Assembly (NCBI RefSeq): GCF_001544455.2
Contig: NZ_FCOC02000002.1
Coordinates: forward strand, 62,001-126,000
Direction of reading: 5' to 3'
Length of the DNA stretch: 64,000 nt
From: Caballeronia sordidicola
GTDB lineage: Bacteria; Pseudomonadota; Gammaproteobacteria; Burkholderiales; Burkholderiaceae
A program made the position numbers and the translations under genes. The notes below the pieces were generated by a model. The model was not told the origin of the DNA, did not search any database, and saw nothing but the letters and a program-made list of their open reading frames with translations. Positions 1 to 9,794 of the stretch are shown here, one piece after another (the stretch's first letter is position 1; each line of letters opens with the position of its first letter).

Positions 1-920
1 TCCAGCGCGATATACCGCCCGAACGTTTCTTCCGCCAGACTCACCTGGATGTTTCCCGGATGCATGTCGGCGTGAAAAAAACCGTCGCGGAATACCTGCG
101 TAAAGAAAATCTCGACGCCTTCCTGCGCCAGCTTGGGGATATCGACGCCGGCCGCCCGGAGCACTTCCACCTGACTGATCGGCACGCCGACCATTCGCTC
201 CATGACGAGCACGGTGGGAGCCGAATAGTCCCAGTACATCTCGGGCACCATCAGCAGGTCGAGACCCGCGAAATTGCGCCGCAACTGGCTGCCGTTCGCG
301 GCTTCGCGCATCAGGTCGAGTTCGTCATGGAGATATTTGTCGAACTCGGCCACGACTTCCCGCGGCTTCAGGCGCTTGCCGTCTGCCCACAAACGCTCGG
401 TCCAGTAAGCAATGTCGCGCAACAGGGCGAGATCCGAGTCGATCACCGGCAGCATGTTCGGACGCAACACCTTTACCGCGACCGGTTTGCCCGCATGCGC
501 GCCCGTCTTGATCTTCGCGAAGTGCACTTGCGCAATGGACGCGCTCGCCACCGGCACGCGCTCGAAGTCGTCGAAGAGCACGCCGATAGGCGCGCCCAGC
601 GACTTCTCCACAATCGCTATGGCAACGTCCGAATCGAACGGCGGCACTTGATCCTGCAGTTTCGCAAGCTCGTTCGCTATATCGACGGGCAGAAGATCGC
701 GGCGCGTCGACAAAACCTGACCGAACTTCACGAAAATCGGCCCAAGGCTTTCCAGTGCAAGACGCAACCGCACACCGCGCGCAACATCGAACTTGCGTCC
801 GAACGTGGTGAGACGCATCAGCAAACGAACGCGCCGATCCTGGATACCGCTCAGCACCAGTTCATCGAGCCCGAATCGCACTACCGTGAAAAAAATCTTG
901 AGAAAACGCAGAAAGCGCAT
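1..920 (-). CDS. ubiB: UbiB, ubiquinone biosynthesis kinase-like protein (C-terminus cut by window edge)
   Basis: UbiB belongs to the ABC1/ADCK atypical kinase family. It is required for ubiquinone biosynthesis at the inner membrane and is thought to act as an ATPase on the Coq/Ubi machinery, not as a classical protein kinase. The 306 codons present begin with [16 protein letters not shown]. They show the diagnostic K-x-G-Q motif ([17 protein letters not shown]), the Ala-rich replacement of the P-loop ([12 protein letters not shown]), the nucleotide-site Lys in VAVKVLRP and the FHADMHPGN catalytic-loop region. The C-terminal membrane helices lie outside the window. The ATG at 918-920 is 11 bases after the ubiJ stop, and ubiE-(Tim44)-ubiJ-ubiB are collinear, so co-transcription is likely. 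Confidence 0.95.
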   Translation of the reverse strand, partial: MRFLRFLKIFFTVVRFGLDELVLSGIQDRRVRLLMRLTTFGRKFDVARGVRLRLALESLGPIFVKFGQVLSTRRDLLPVDIANELAKLQDQVPPFDSDVAIAIVEKSLGAPIGVLFDDFERVPVASASIAQVHFAKIKTGAHAGKPVAVKVLRPNMLPVIDSDLALLRDIAYWTERLWADGKRLKPREVVAEFDKYLHDELDLMREAANGSQLRRNFAGLDLLMVPEMYWDYSAPTVLVMERMVGVPISQVEVLRAAGVDIPKLAQEGVEIFFTQVFRDGFFHADMHPGNIQVSLAEETFGRYIAL

Positions 921-931
921 GGTTCAGCCCA

Positions 932-1633
932 TTACTTGCTCGTGCCGCGCGCCGAGGCGGCGGCGCCGGGCGCAGATGCGCCTCGGGCTTCGGCTTTTTG
1001 TTCGAGTCGCTCGATGCGTTTTTCGACGCGCGCAAGCGCGTCCCGGGCTGTCGACAGTTCGGCGTTGAATGTGTCGAGGGCGCTGCGGCGCACGAGTTGA
1101 GGTTGTTCGTCGAGCAGGTATTCCGCTACCGATTCAAGCAGATTGCGTCCCGAGCGGCGCGCTTGTTCGCCGGCCAGACGCACGGTGGAACCGATGCGGT
1201 GCGCGGGTCCGTCGCCAATCACGCGCGCCAGGTCTTCTTCCGGGTCCCATCGCAAATGCTCGGCGAGCTTCGCAATTGTTGTAGCGAACTCAGCATCGCC
1301 TTCAATGCGCACGTGTTTCATCACCGCCGCCTGGCCGCCCTGCATGAACGCAGGAATAGCGTCGGGCGGAACGGCGAGCGTGACGTCGAACGAAGTCTGG
1401 TTTTCGTCGATGGCGCCGATCAGCCCGTCTGGCTGGACCATTAGATACAGCGAGAATGGCGAAAGAACGAAACACGCGGTCTTGCCCGCGTAGGGAGAAA
1501 GACGCTCGCGAGCCCACGATTCGCGCGCGAGCACATGATTTGCAGCGGCCGCGAACGCCTTCGATGCGGTTCTGGCTGCGGCCTGGGGGGCAGAGGGGAC
1601 TGCGGGTTGGGCGAATTCGTCTGCGTGCGTCAT
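932..1633 (-). CDS. ubiJ: UbiJ-type SCP2-domain ubiquinone biosynthesis accessory factor
   Basis: UbiJ is the SCP2-fold lipid-binding accessory subunit of the soluble Ubi complex and helps present the hydrophobic ubiquinone intermediates to the Ubi enzymes. The 233-residue product has an SCP2-like domain over roughly residues 25-130 (FSLYLMVQPDGLIGAID, VRIEGDAEFATTIAKLAE). It ends in a predicted coiled coil (ARDALARVEKRIERLEQ) and an Ala-rich tail, as in UbiJ. A longer frame opens at 1669, but its first 12 codons lie inside a terminator hairpin (1650-1681), so the ATG giving MTHADEF at 1633 is chosen. The position between ubiE and ubiB supports the assignment strongly. Confidence 0.9.
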   Translation of the reverse strand: MTHADEFAQPAVPSAPQAAARTASKAFAAAANHVLARESWARERLSPYAGKTACFVLSPFSLYLMVQPDGLIGAIDENQTSFDVTLAVPPDAIPAFMQGGQAAVMKHVRIEGDAEFATTIAKLAEHLRWDPEEDLARVIGDGPAHRIGSTVRLAGEQARRSGRNLLESVAEYLLDEQPQLVRRSALDTFNAELSTARDALARVEKRIERLEQKAEARGASAPGAAASARGTSK

Positions 1634-1649
1634 CGGCTCTGAGATGAAA

Positions 1650-1681
1650 AAACCCGCACAAGCGGTCACTCGTGCGGGTTT
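1650..1681 (-). terminator. Hairpin with T-rich flanks between the Tim44 gene and ubiJ
   Basis: Perfect 10-bp stem AAACCCGCAC / GTGCGGGTTT around a 12-base loop, followed on the minus strand by a run of T. It should end or attenuate transcripts from the Tim44 gene before ubiJ. Because the arms begin and end in A/T runs it could work in both directions. Confidence 0.75.
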
Positions 1682-1798
1682 CTATTCTACCTTTGCAACT
1701 GGCGTTATCGTTTGGCCGCAGTCACGCGAAACGCAACGTTGGCCATCCGGTCTAGCGGGCAAGCCTCGACGCCCGGCTTCCCGTGCCTGGCCGACGTG

Positions 1799-2815
1799 TC
1801 AGCTAACTTGCTGAATCCCGGCCAGCAGCCAGCCTTCGTTGCCATACTTCTGCTTCGACAGATTCCAGATCTCGACGAACGGCTCGGCCGCAGCACCTTC
1901 CGTTTCGCGAATCAGACCATGGAAACGCACGCTTGCGAGGCTTTCCGTACCGCGATCTTCCACGCCAAGAAGATCGGCGTTGAGTTGCACGACGTCGGTG
2001 CGGTTTGGCTGCGTACCGCGTGCATCGATATCGAGCTTCACTTCAGCGAACATTTCCGGCGTGGTGAATTCGCGGATGTCAGTCGAATTGCCGCGATCCC
2101 ATGCGTCCTGCAACCGCACGAAATACACCTTCGCGTTGCGCAGGAATGCGTCGGTATCGAAACCGGATGGCACGGCGACTTGCGGCGCTGCTGAGTCTAC
2201 AGGGCTCGCGTAGCTCTGGGCACTCGACGGACCGTAACCGCCGGGCGCCGACGGCGGAACATAGCTCGGCTCCGGTTGGTTCAGACTCGTGCGAGCTGTG
2301 CCGCCAAACGGCGACCCCGCACCGGCGCTGGCGAAAGCCGGCGTTGCACCCTTCCTGCGGTTCATGATGAAGCGGAAGATCATCACGGCAGCCAGGACGA
2401 TCAGCGCAATCATGATCATGTTCGCCATGGCGCCGGCGAACGCGCCGCCCAGGCCGAAATGCGACAGCAGCGCCGCGATACCCAGACCTGCTGCAAGGCC
2501 AGCGATCGGTCCCATCCAGCGATTACGCGCAGGTTGCGCTGCGCCAGCGGCTGGCGCCGCGGCCGGCGGCGCGGCGCGCTGGGCATTCGCGGCCTGCCCT
2601 TGCTGCATGGACTGCGACGGCGGCGTGGCTTGATGTTGTTGCGTCGCCGTGCTGGATTGACGGCCAAAGCTGCGGCCGCCGCCCATGCGGCGCGCCTCAG
2701 CGTCTTCTGTTACCAAGGCGCCGGCCATGATTACGCCAGCCAGCGCAACGACCCCGGCTTTCCTGAATAACGACTTCAGGAAACCCCGAGTTTGGGGTAA
2801 GCGCGAATCGGACAT
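1799..2815 (-). CDS. Tim44-like domain membrane protein
   Basis: A 338-residue protein with an N-terminal hydrophobic segment or signal anchor (AGVVALAGVIMAGALV). It then has a Gln/Ala/Pro-rich low-complexity stretch, two close membrane segments (IAGLAAGLGIAALLSHFGL and MIMIALIVLAAVMIFRFIM), a Pro/Ser-rich linker and a C-terminal Tim44-like domain of about 130 residues (DTDAFLRNAKVYFVRLQDAW). Tim44-like domains in mitochondria bind membranes and import machinery; the bacterial function is unknown. The ATG at 2815 is chosen because AAAGGA lies 8 bases upstream; a GTG at 2842 overlaps the ubiE stop and has no such site. It sits between ubiE and ubiJ on the same strand, so a membrane-linked role near quinone synthesis is possible but is inference. 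Confidence 0.85.
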   Translation of the reverse strand: MSDSRLPQTRGFLKSLFRKAGVVALAGVIMAGALVTEDAEARRMGGGRSFGRQSSTATQQHQATPPSQSMQQGQAANAQRAAPPAAAPAAGAAQPARNRWMGPIAGLAAGLGIAALLSHFGLGGAFAGAMANMIMIALIVLAAVMIFRFIMNRRKGATPAFASAGAGSPFGGTARTSLNQPEPSYVPPSAPGGYGPSSAQSYASPVDSAAPQVAVPSGFDTDAFLRNAKVYFVRLQDAWDRGNSTDIREFTTPEMFAEVKLDIDARGTQPNRTDVVQLNADLLGVEDRGTESLASVRFHGLIRETEGAAAEPFVEIWNLSKQKYGNEGWLLAGIQQVS

Positions 2816-2841
2816 TTCGAATCCTTTTAAAAAGTGGAACA

Positions 2842-3573
2842 CTAAAATTTGGTCCCGACGTGTAACGCTACCACGCCACCTGACAAATTGTAATATTCGA
2901 CTTGATCCAGGCCCGCGCGTTCCATCATTGTTTTTAAAGTTTCCTGGTCCGGATGCATTCGGATCGACTCCGCGAGGTAACGATAGCTATCCGCATCTTT
3001 GGCTATCTTGTCGCCAAGCCACGGCAAGATCTTGAAACTATACAGATCATAGGCTCTTTTTAGTGGGTCCCACACCTTGGAAAACTCCAGAACCATCACT
3101 TTGCCCCCTGGTTTCACAACCCGGTACATTTCCGCTAACGCACCATCTTTGTGCGTCATATTACGAAGTCCAAAGGCAACTGTAATAACATCGAAATAAT
3201 TGTCCGGGAACGGGATCTTCTCTGCATCGCAGATCAAGGTGGGCGTGATTACGCCCTTGTCGAGCAGGCGATCACGGCCAACGCGAAGCATCGACTCGTT
3301 GATATCCGTATGCCAGACCTCGCCTTTTTCGCCCGCCTGCTTGGCGAAGGCTTTCGCCAGGTCGCCCGTCCCGCCTGCCAGATCGAGGACCTTGTAACCC
3401 GGGCGCACCTTCGCCTGACCAATCGTGAACAGTTTCCACGCGCGATGCAAACCGCCCGACATCAGGTCGTTCATCAGGTCGTAGTTGCTTGCGACGGAAT
3501 GGAAAACGCCCGCTACCTTTTTCGCTTTTTCTTGTTCGTCGACCGTTTCAAAACCGAAGTGGGTCTTGCTCAT
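2842..3573 (-). CDS. ubiE: UbiE, demethylmenaquinol/2-polyprenyl-benzoquinol C-methyltransferase
   Basis: SAM-dependent C-methyltransferase of ubiquinone biosynthesis (and of menaquinone where present). The 243-residue length is typical. Visible motifs are SAM motif [16 protein letters not shown], the acidic loop TDINESML, the family signature [19 protein letters not shown] and the post-motif [12 protein letters not shown]. The start has AGGA about 8 bases upstream. The stop (TAG) lies just ahead of the Tim44 gene, 26 bases before that gene's ATG. It lies in a minus-strand run from the FAD dehydrogenase through HIT, DUF971, ubiE and ubiJ to ubiB. Confidence 0.97.
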   Translation of the reverse strand: MSKTHFGFETVDEQEKAKKVAGVFHSVASNYDLMNDLMSGGLHRAWKLFTIGQAKVRPGYKVLDLAGGTGDLAKAFAKQAGEKGEVWHTDINESMLRVGRDRLLDKGVITPTLICDAEKIPFPDNYFDVITVAFGLRNMTHKDGALAEMYRVVKPGGKVMVLEFSKVWDPLKRAYDLYSFKILPWLGDKIAKDADSYRYLAESIRMHPDQETLKTMMERAGLDQVEYYNLSGGVVALHVGTKF

Positions 3574-3666
3574 CGCGTTTGTCCTCGCCTTAATTCGTAG
3601 TGGCTGCGCTCTTCAAAGCTTGCAGCCATGCGCTGCGGCAAATCGCCGCTGCAGTATAAAAATCGG

Positions 3667-4077
3667 TCAGTGGCAGTGTCCGCCGGACGCTTTTTGCGGC
3701 ATTGGCGTGTCGCGGTCGACGCCCGCCGCTTCCAGTTTGCCCAGATACTCCGCCCACAACGCGTCCTGACGCACCGCGAGGTCGTACAGGATGTCCCACG
3801 AGTAGATGCCGGTGTTGTGGCCATCGGAGAAAGTGAGTTGCAACGCGTAGTGGCCCACGGGATCGACCGAAATAATCGATACATCGCGCTTGCCGGTCTG
3901 CAGGGTTTCCTGTCCGGGACCGTGCCCCTGGACTTCGGCCGACGGCGAATATACGCGCAATAGCTCAAACGGCACACGATACGTCTGATCGTTCGCGTAT
4001 TGCAACTCAAGCGCGCGCGTCCTGGAATGCACGACGATGCCGGTTGGAATCGGCGTTTGTTTGGTAAGTCCGCTCAT
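3667..4077 (-). CDS. DUF971 / gamma-butyrobetaine hydroxylase N-terminal-like protein
   Basis: A 136-residue stand-alone version of the small domain found at the N-terminus of gamma-butyrobetaine dioxygenase (DUF971). Visible features are IVVHSRTRALELQYAND, VPFELLRVYSPSAEVQGHG and GHYALQLTFSDGHNTGIYSW, plus a C-terminal GGHCH that could bind a metal. In stand-alone form this domain is often associated with Fe-S cluster proteins, but no reaction is assigned here. It is 27 bases downstream of the HIT gene and about 93 bases upstream of ubiE on the same strand; the HIT-DUF971-ubiE order is recurrent in Burkholderiaceae. Confidence 0.85.
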   Translation of the reverse strand: MSGLTKQTPIPTGIVVHSRTRALELQYANDQTYRVPFELLRVYSPSAEVQGHGPGQETLQTGKRDVSIISVDPVGHYALQLTFSDGHNTGIYSWDILYDLAVRQDALWAEYLGKLEAAGVDRDTPMPQKASGGHCH

Positions 4078-4104
4078 GCTGAGCCTTTATTTGAAAGTCT
4101 TGGG

Positions 4105-4536
4105 CTATGGCCCGAAAGCCGCCGCCATTTCGCTGCGCACAGCGTCTCGCAGCAACGTGGCCTGAGCACGGCGATTCGATAACAGCGCGTACGAGACCGT
4201 GCGCTGGCGCGGCGCCCAGATGGGCAACGGGAACCGGGAATCGTTGGAATGGCGGGGAATGACGTGCCAGTGGACGTGAGGAACCTGGTTGCCCAGGCTC
4301 GCCAGATTCACCTTTGCGGGTGAAATCACGCGCCGGATCGCCCGCTCGACGCCGTTGACCGCCGACATCAGCTTCGCCCGCTCGGTGTGATCGAGGTCGG
4401 ACATCTCGGCTACGTGCGCCGTCCAGATCACGCGGCAAAAGCCCGGCCAGTCGGGCTCGTCGGCGAGGACCACGCGCAATGCGTCGTCCGACCACAAGAC
4501 TTCGCCGCCGTCTTCACGACAAAAGACACAGTCCAT
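4105..4536 (-). CDS. HIT family protein
   Basis: A small nucleotide-binding hydrolase/transferase of the histidine-triad superfamily (143 residues), with the triad HVHWHVIPR near the C-terminal third and an N-terminal CVFCREDGG segment that resembles a zinc-binding Cys-x2-Cys. The HIT fold cleaves nucleoside phosphoramidates or dinucleoside polyphosphates through the middle His. The substrate cannot be read from sequence. The gene starts 35 bases after the FAD dehydrogenase stop and precedes the DUF971 gene by 27 bases, so these minus-strand genes are probably one transcription unit. Confidence 0.9.
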   Translation of the reverse strand: MDCVFCREDGGEVLWSDDALRVVLADEPDWPGFCRVIWTAHVAEMSDLDHTERAKLMSAVNGVERAIRRVISPAKVNLASLGNQVPHVHWHVIPRHSNDSRFPLPIWAPRQRTVSYALLSNRRAQATLLRDAVRSEMAAAFGP

Positions 4537-4571
4537 CGTATTCCTCTAGCGAAACAAACCCTGGTTCGCTA

Positions 4572-7500
4572 TTACACCAGCACGCGCTCGATCCCGCCAT
4601 CGTTGGCACGCGCGACGTAATCTTCCATCCAGCTCGCGCCGAGCACCTTGCGGGCGATTTCCACGACGATGTAATCCGCCTCGATATTCGCGTCCTCGTT
4701 GTACCGCGACAACCCCTGCAGGCACGACGGACAGCTCGTGAGAATCTTGACGTCGGTTCCGGTGGATAACGCGCCGTCTCCTGCTTTTAGCACCGAACCC
4801 GGCGCGGCGCCCGCCGATCCTGCCGACGCGTTGGCCAGATTGATGCCATTTGCGCCCGCTTCGGCCACGAGCGGAATGTCGCGCAGCTTCGCCGCGCCCT
4901 TGCGGATTTCCTCTTCCTTGCGAAAGCGCACCTGCGTGGAAACGTCCGGACGCGTCACCGCGAGCGTGCCCGATTCGCCGCAGCACCGGTCGTTCTTTTC
5001 GATCTTGTAGCCATCGTGCGCCGAACCCATGATGTCGTTCACCAGCTTGACTGGATCCATGGTCTTGATCGGCGAATGGCACGGGTCGTGATACATGTAG
5101 CGCGTGCCGCTCACGCCTTCCAGCTTGATGTTCTTCTCAAGCAAAAATTCGTGGATATCGATGATCCGGCATCCCGGGAAGATCTTCTCGAATTCGTAAC
5201 CTGCAAGCTGGTCGTAGCACGTTCCGCACGACACCACCACGGTCTTGATATCGAGATAATTCAGCGTATTGGCCACGCGATGAAACAGCACGCGGTTGTC
5301 GGTGACGATCTTCTCGGCCTTGTCGAATTGTCCCGAGCCGCGTTGCGGATAACCGCAGCACAGGTATCCGGGCGGCAACACCGTTTGCACGCCTGCTTCC
5401 CACAACATGGCCTGCGTCGCGAGGCCGACTTGCGAGAACAAACGCTCCGATCCGCAACCCGGGAAATAGAACACGGCTTCCGTATCGGACGTGGTCGTTT
5501 TTGGATTGCGGATGATCGGGACGATCTTGTTGTCCTCGATATCAAGCAGCGCGCGCGCCGTCTTCTTCGGCAAATTGCCCGGCATCTTCTTGTTCATGAA
5601 GTGGATGACCTGCTGCGTCACCGCCGGCTTGCCGACCGTTGCGGGCGGTTTGGCCGTCTGCTTCTTCGTGAACTTCTTGAGCACGTCGTTGCCCAGGCGC
5701 TGTGCCTTGTAGCCCACGCCCATCATTGCCGTGCGCGCGAGGTTGATGGTCTGCGGGTTCGTGGCGTTGAGGAAGAACATCCCCGCCGCGTTGCCCGGAT
5801 TGAACTTCTTCTTGCCCATCTTGCGCAGGAGGTTGCGCATGTTCATGGTGACATCGCCGAAATCGATCTTCACCGGGCACGGCGTCACGCATTTGTGGCA
5901 GACCGTGCAGTGATCGGCGACGTCGTTGAATTCGTCCCAATGCTTGATGGATACACCCCGGCGCGTCTGCTCTTCATACAGGAACGCCTCGACCAGCAGG
6001 GAGGTAGCCAGAATCTTGTTGCGCGGGCTGTAAAGCAGATTGGCGCGCGGCACGTGCGTGGCGCAGACCGGCTTGCATTTGCCGCAGCGCAGGCAATCCT
6101 TGATGGAATCGGCGATTGCGCCAATATCCGATTGCTGCATGATCAGCGATTCATAGCCCATCAGCCCGAAACTCGGCGTGTAGGCGTTGCGCAGATCCGC
6201 GCCCGCGAGCAGCTTGCCCGCGTTGAAACGGCCATTCGGATCGACGCGCTGTTTATACGCGCGGAATTCGCCGATTTCGTCTTCGGTCAGGAATTCCAGC
6301 TTCGTGATGCCGATGCCGTGTTCGCCCGAAATCACGCCATCCAGGTCGCGCGCGAGCTTCATGATGCGTGCGACCGCGACGTGCGCGTCCTGCAGCATTT
6401 CGTAGTTATCGGAGTTGACGGGGATGTTCGTGTGCACGTTGCCATCGCCCGCGTGCATGTGGAGCGCAACAAACACGCGGCCGCGCAGCACCGTCTTGTG
6501 GATGTTCTGCGCTTCTTCGAGGATCGGCTTGAACTCCCCGCCATTGAAGATATGGCGCAATTCCGCGCGAAGTTCCTGCTTCCAGGAAATGCGGATGGTG
6601 CGGTCCTGCGCGACATCGAATACGCGAACGCCTTGCTGCGAATCCACGCGATCCGCGAATTTCTCGGCAAGACTTTCATAGCCGAATTGAACCAGATAAT
6701 GCTGCGCTTCGCGCAACGGCATATCCAGCTTTTCGCCGACGAACGTCCAGCGTTCGCGCACGCGCTTGAGCAGATCGAGCGCTTGCTGCACGCGGTCTTC
6801 GAGCAACTCGGCGCTCGGAATTTCGTTGGCGTCGTCGCTCTTGCCGAGCGGCAGCTTGCCTGCCTTGAAAAACGTTTCGAGCGCATCGACGAGTTGCAGC
6901 TTGTTCTTGATCGACAGCTCGATGTTGATGCGCTCGATCCCGTCCGTGTATTCGCCCATGCGGTTGAGCGGGATCACGACGTCTTCGTTGATCTTGAACG
7001 CGTTCGTATGCTTGGCGATGGCCGCCGTGCGCGAGCGATCCAGCCAGAAACGCTTGCGCGCCTCGGCGTTCACTGCCACAAACCCTTCGCCGCTCTTGCC
7101 GTTTGCCATGCGCACGACTTCGGACGTGGCCTGGGCGACCGCATCGGGATCGTTCCCGACAATGTCGCCAATCAGCACCATCTTTGGAAACGCGTTGCGC
7201 TTGCTCTTGGTCGCGTAACCGACTGCGCGCAAATAGCGTTCGTCTAGATGCTCGAGGCCGGCGAGGATCGCGCCGCCCTGCTTCGACGTCTCGAACAAAT
7301 AATCCTTGATCTCCACGATGCTCGGAATTGCATCGCGCGCCTGGCCGAAAAACTCGAGGCAGACGGTGCGCGTATGGGCGGGCATCTTGTGCAGGATCCA
7401 TCGCGCCGATGTGATCAGGCCGTCGCAGCCTTCCTTCTGCACGCCCGGCAAACCCGACAGGAACTTGTCCGTCACGTCCTTGCCGAGGCCTTCCTTACGG

Positions 7501-8663
7501 AACTTCGCGCCGGAAATATCCAGCGATTCCGTGCGCAGCAGTTTTTCGCCCGGCGCGCGGGTTCCGTCGAACCAGTCGAGCCGGAAACGCGCCACGGGAA
7601 TGTCGTGAATCTTGCCGAGGTTGTGATCCAGCCGGGTGATTTCGAGCCAGTTGCCTTCCGGATCGACCATCCGCCACCAGGCGAGGTTATCCAGCGCCGT
7701 GCCCCACAGCACGGCTTTTTTGCCGCCGGCGTTCATCGCGACATTGCCGCCCACGCACGATGCATCCAGCGAAGTCGGGTCGACGGCAAACACGAAACCA
7801 GCCTGTTCGGCCGCCTCCGTTACACGCCGTGTCACGACGCCCGCGCCCGAGAAAATGGTCGCGACCTTGCCGTCGACGCCTGGCAGGTCCGTCATTTCGA
7901 CGGGACCGAGTTGCTCCAGCTTTTCAGTATTGATGACGGCGGCAAACGGCGTGAGGGGAATGGCGCCGCCGGTGTAGCCCGTGCCGCCTCCGCGCGGAAT
8001 CACGGTCAGTCCGAGCTCGAAGCACGCCTTGATCAGGCCGGCGATTTCGGCTTCCGTGTCGGGCGTGAGCACGACGAACGGATATTCGACGCGCCAGTCG
8101 GTGGCATCGGTTACGTGCGAAACGCGCGACAGGCCGTCGAACTTGATGTTGTCTTTCTCGGTGACCTTGCCGAATACCTTCGATGCCTTCTTGCGCAGAT
8201 CGTAGGTCTGCTCGAATTCCGTCTTGAAGTCTTCCACTGCCCGGCACGCGGCGCTGATCAGCAATTCCACGCGCGTGGCGCGGTCGCGGCCGGCGTCGTC
8301 CTGATGCTCTGAAAGATCGGCTTTGCGGCGTTTTTCGATATCGCCCAGCCGGTGATTCAGGGCTTCAATCAGTAATGCACGGCGTTTCGGGTTGTCGAGC
8401 AGATCGTCCTGCAGATAGGGATTGCGGCGCACGACCCAGATGTCGCCGAGCACTTCGTAGAGCATGCGTGCTGAGCGGCCCGTGCGGCGCTCGCTGCGCA
8501 GATGGGCGAGCGCGGCCCAGGCTTCTTCGCCGAGCAGGCGGATCACGATTTCGCGATCGGAGAACGATGTGTAGTTATAGGGAATTTCGCGCAGGCGCGG
8601 CTCGGTATCCAGGGCCACGGCATGCGCAGCGCCGTTCGGATCGAAGGCTTGGGGTGCGTTCAT
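4572..8663 (-). CDS. Giant FAD-linked dehydrogenase with two 4Fe-4S clusters and CCG domains
   Basis: A 1363-residue fusion. Residues ~1-190 are an N-terminal extension of the DUF3683 type. The FAD-binding PCMH domain contains the PP-loop [12 protein letters not shown] near residue 225. The FAD oxidase C-terminal domain has [12 protein letters not shown] and SGEHGIG. Two 4Fe-4S motifs follow, [11 protein letters not shown] (~residue 855) and [13 protein letters not shown] (~916). Two Cys-rich CCG motifs close the protein: YFPGCG...YLCCGYPQ (~1099) and CHSPIK...RCCGESG (~1225). The layout joins GlcD-like and GlcF-like parts, as in D-lactate, glycolate or D-2-hydroxyglutarate dehydrogenases that pass electrons to quinone. 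The exact 2-hydroxyacid substrate is not determinable. It heads a minus-strand run that ends in ubiquinone-biosynthesis genes. Confidence 0.9.
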   Translation of the reverse strand: MNAPQAFDPNGAAHAVALDTEPRLREIPYNYTSFSDREIVIRLLGEEAWAALAHLRSERRTGRSARMLYEVLGDIWVVRRNPYLQDDLLDNPKRRALLIEALNHRLGDIEKRRKADLSEHQDDAGRDRATRVELLISAACRAVEDFKTEFEQTYDLRKKASKVFGKVTEKDNIKFDGLSRVSHVTDATDWRVEYPFVVLTPDTEAEIAGLIKACFELGLTVIPRGGGTGYTGGAIPLTPFAAVINTEKLEQLGPVEMTDLPGVDGKVATIFSGAGVVTRRVTEAAEQAGFVFAVDPTSLDASCVGGNVAMNAGGKKAVLWGTALDNLAWWRMVDPEGNWLEITRLDHNLGKIHDIPVARFRLDWFDGTRAPGEKLLRTESLDISGAKFRKEGLGKDVTDKFLSGLPGVQKEGCDGLITSARWILHKMPAHTRTVCLEFFGQARDAIPSIVEIKDYLFETSKQGGAILAGLEHLDERYLRAVGYATKSKRNAFPKMVLIGDIVGNDPDAVAQATSEVVRMANGKSGEGFVAVNAEARKRFWLDRSRTAAIAKHTNAFKINEDVVIPLNRMGEYTDGIERINIELSIKNKLQLVDALETFFKAGKLPLGKSDDANEIPSAELLEDRVQQALDLLKRVRERWTFVGEKLDMPLREAQHYLVQFGYESLAEKFADRVDSQQGVRVFDVAQDRTIRISWKQELRAELRHIFNGGEFKPILEEAQNIHKTVLRGRVFVALHMHAGDGNVHTNIPVNSDNYEMLQDAHVAVARIMKLARDLDGVISGEHGIGITKLEFLTEDEIGEFRAYKQRVDPNGRFNAGKLLAGADLRNAYTPSFGLMGYESLIMQQSDIGAIADSIKDCLRCGKCKPVCATHVPRANLLYSPRNKILATSLLVEAFLYEEQTRRGVSIKHWDEFNDVADHCTVCHKCVTPCPVKIDFGDVTMNMRNLLRKMGKKKFNPGNAAGMFFLNATNPQTINLARTAMMGVGYKAQRLGNDVLKKFTKKQTAKPPATVGKPAVTQQVIHFMNKKMPGNLPKKTARALLDIEDNKIVPIIRNPKTTTSDTEAVFYFPGCGSERLFSQVGLATQAMLWEAGVQTVLPPGYLCCGYPQRGSGQFDKAEKIVTDNRVLFHRVANTLNYLDIKTVVVSCGTCYDQLAGYEFEKIFPGCRIIDIHEFLLEKNIKLEGVSGTRYMYHDPCHSPIKTMDPVKLVNDIMGSAHDGYKIEKNDRCCGESGTLAVTRPDVSTQVRFRKEEEIRKGAAKLRDIPLVAEAGANGINLANASAGSAGAAPGSVLKAGDGALSTGTDVKILTSCPSCLQGLSRYNEDANIEADYIVVEIARKVLGASWMEDYVARANDGGIERVLV

Positions 8664-9069
8664 ATTCGACAGTTCGGTGGGCCGGCGCCCGTGCTGTTGG
8701 AAGCAGAAGCAGCGAAATAGCCGGCATTGCGCGGGGAAGCGCAGTTTTTCGAGTGAAACTTTTTTAGTGAAGGTGTTCGCCGGTAGCGGGTCACGAGCGA
8801 TGCACAGCCTTCGAAGGTACTGGAATCAGCGCCACGATCGCGCGTTTAATTGCGCAGCCGCGCGGGTGGTGCGGCACAGCGCGCTGCGCTCGGGTTGAGC
8901 GTTGCGGGGAACATGCGGTGAGAGGCCGATCCGGCAGCGCCGTTGCATCTTCCGATCCTGTATCGAAAACACGGATTCTAACCCATCGGGAGGGTTGTCG
9001 TTTGCACTCGGTTTTGGGGTGAAAAGGTTTTGGGGCGGGCGTTTTTGGTTGGGGATTGGGGGGCGGGCG
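8664..9069. other. Non-coding upstream region of the FAD dehydrogenase
   Basis: About 400 bases without a supportable gene. It must contain the minus-strand promoter of the FAD-dehydrogenase run. Short open frames here read through into the adjacent repeat and have no ribosome site or recognisable product. I see no clear operator. Confidence 0.5.
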
Positions 9070-9340
9070 GGGTCCTGCTGCCTAGGCCTTCGCGCGTTCC
9101 CTGTTCGTTGGTCCTTTTTAGCACTGTTAGCCACTGTCCGTGGCGGGACTTCATTTCTTTTTCCAACGGCGAAAAAGAAACGAAGCAAAGAAAACGCCTT
9201 CCAACCGCGAATTCTTAAGGAGACCGAGCGTGCAGTGATATCTGCTTGGGACTTCAAAAGAACCCTCGACGCCATAACCACCACCACCTGAAACCCTCCC
9301 CCTCCGTATCCCTACATCCACACGCTTCGCCACCAGCGCC
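9070..9340 (+). repeat. Interspersed ~270-bp repeat, copy A
   Basis: First of three copies. It shares about 270 bases with the inverted copy at 9428-9695 and with a copy at 40590-40875. A 72-base core at 9129-9200 is identical in all three. The core holds two potential hairpins: GCCAC/GTGGC, and a 10-bp stem TTTCTTTTTC/GAAAAAGAAA with a 7-base loop. A third imperfect hairpin, CCGAGC/GCTTGG, follows near 9222-9254. No terminal inverted repeats, target duplication or transposase are visible. Confidence 0.85.
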
Positions 9341-9427
9341 CTCGGGCAAGCACATAACCCACGGAACCAGTTCGGCCAAACACCCCGTCGCGCGAAGCGC
9401 GGCGCGCTTTCCTGTTGACGGCTACTC

Positions 9428-9695
9428 ACACTGGTGGCGAAGCGTGTGGGTATCCGTGAACGAAGAGGGGGGTTTCAACTGTGCGGGGTTATTCGCTGAG
9501 CGTTCTTTTGAAGTCCCAAGCAGATGTCCGTGCACGCTTGGTCTCCTTAAGAGTTAGCGGTTGGAAGGCGTTTTCTTTGCTTCGTTTCTTTTTCGCCGTT
9601 GGAAAAAGAAATGAAGTCCCGCCACGGACAGTGGCTAACAGTGCTAAAAATATCAACGAACAGGGAACGCGCGAAGGCCTAGGCAGAAGGACCCC
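9428..9695 (-). repeat. Interspersed ~270-bp repeat, copy B (inverted relative to A)
   Basis: Reverse-complement partner of copy A, with its 72-base identical core at 9565-9636. The 87-base spacer between A and B makes a large imperfect inverted repeat. A transcript crossing it could fold into a hairpin of about 270 bp, and the DNA could in principle extrude as a cruciform. It ends 99 bases before ilvA. Confidence 0.85.
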
Positions 9696-9794
9696 ACGCC
9701 GTTCCCCCAAAAGCGCCAGCAAAAACCCCATCGGCTATGATTACCCTTTCCGCAAAACCTCGGCGCGCAAAGCCGCGCGCAAAACGGCTCAAGA

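Noticed and set aside
5016..7247. 743-codon plus-strand open frame
   Set aside because: It is exactly antisense to the FAD/Fe-S dehydrogenase, is His/Arg-rich with no recognisable domain, and is explained by strong GC3 codon bias of the real gene.
7248..8312. 354-codon plus-strand open frame
   Set aside because: Antisense shadow of the same dehydrogenase, with the same composition and no domain.
8902..9291. 129-codon frame across repeat copy A
   Set aside because: The frame runs from unique sequence into the repeat and the upstream half is not shared with the other copies; treated as repeat-derived and not as a gene.
9070..9695. Insertion sequence
   Set aside because: Inverted pair resembles IS ends, but there is no transposase frame between or within the copies and the spacer is only 87 bases.
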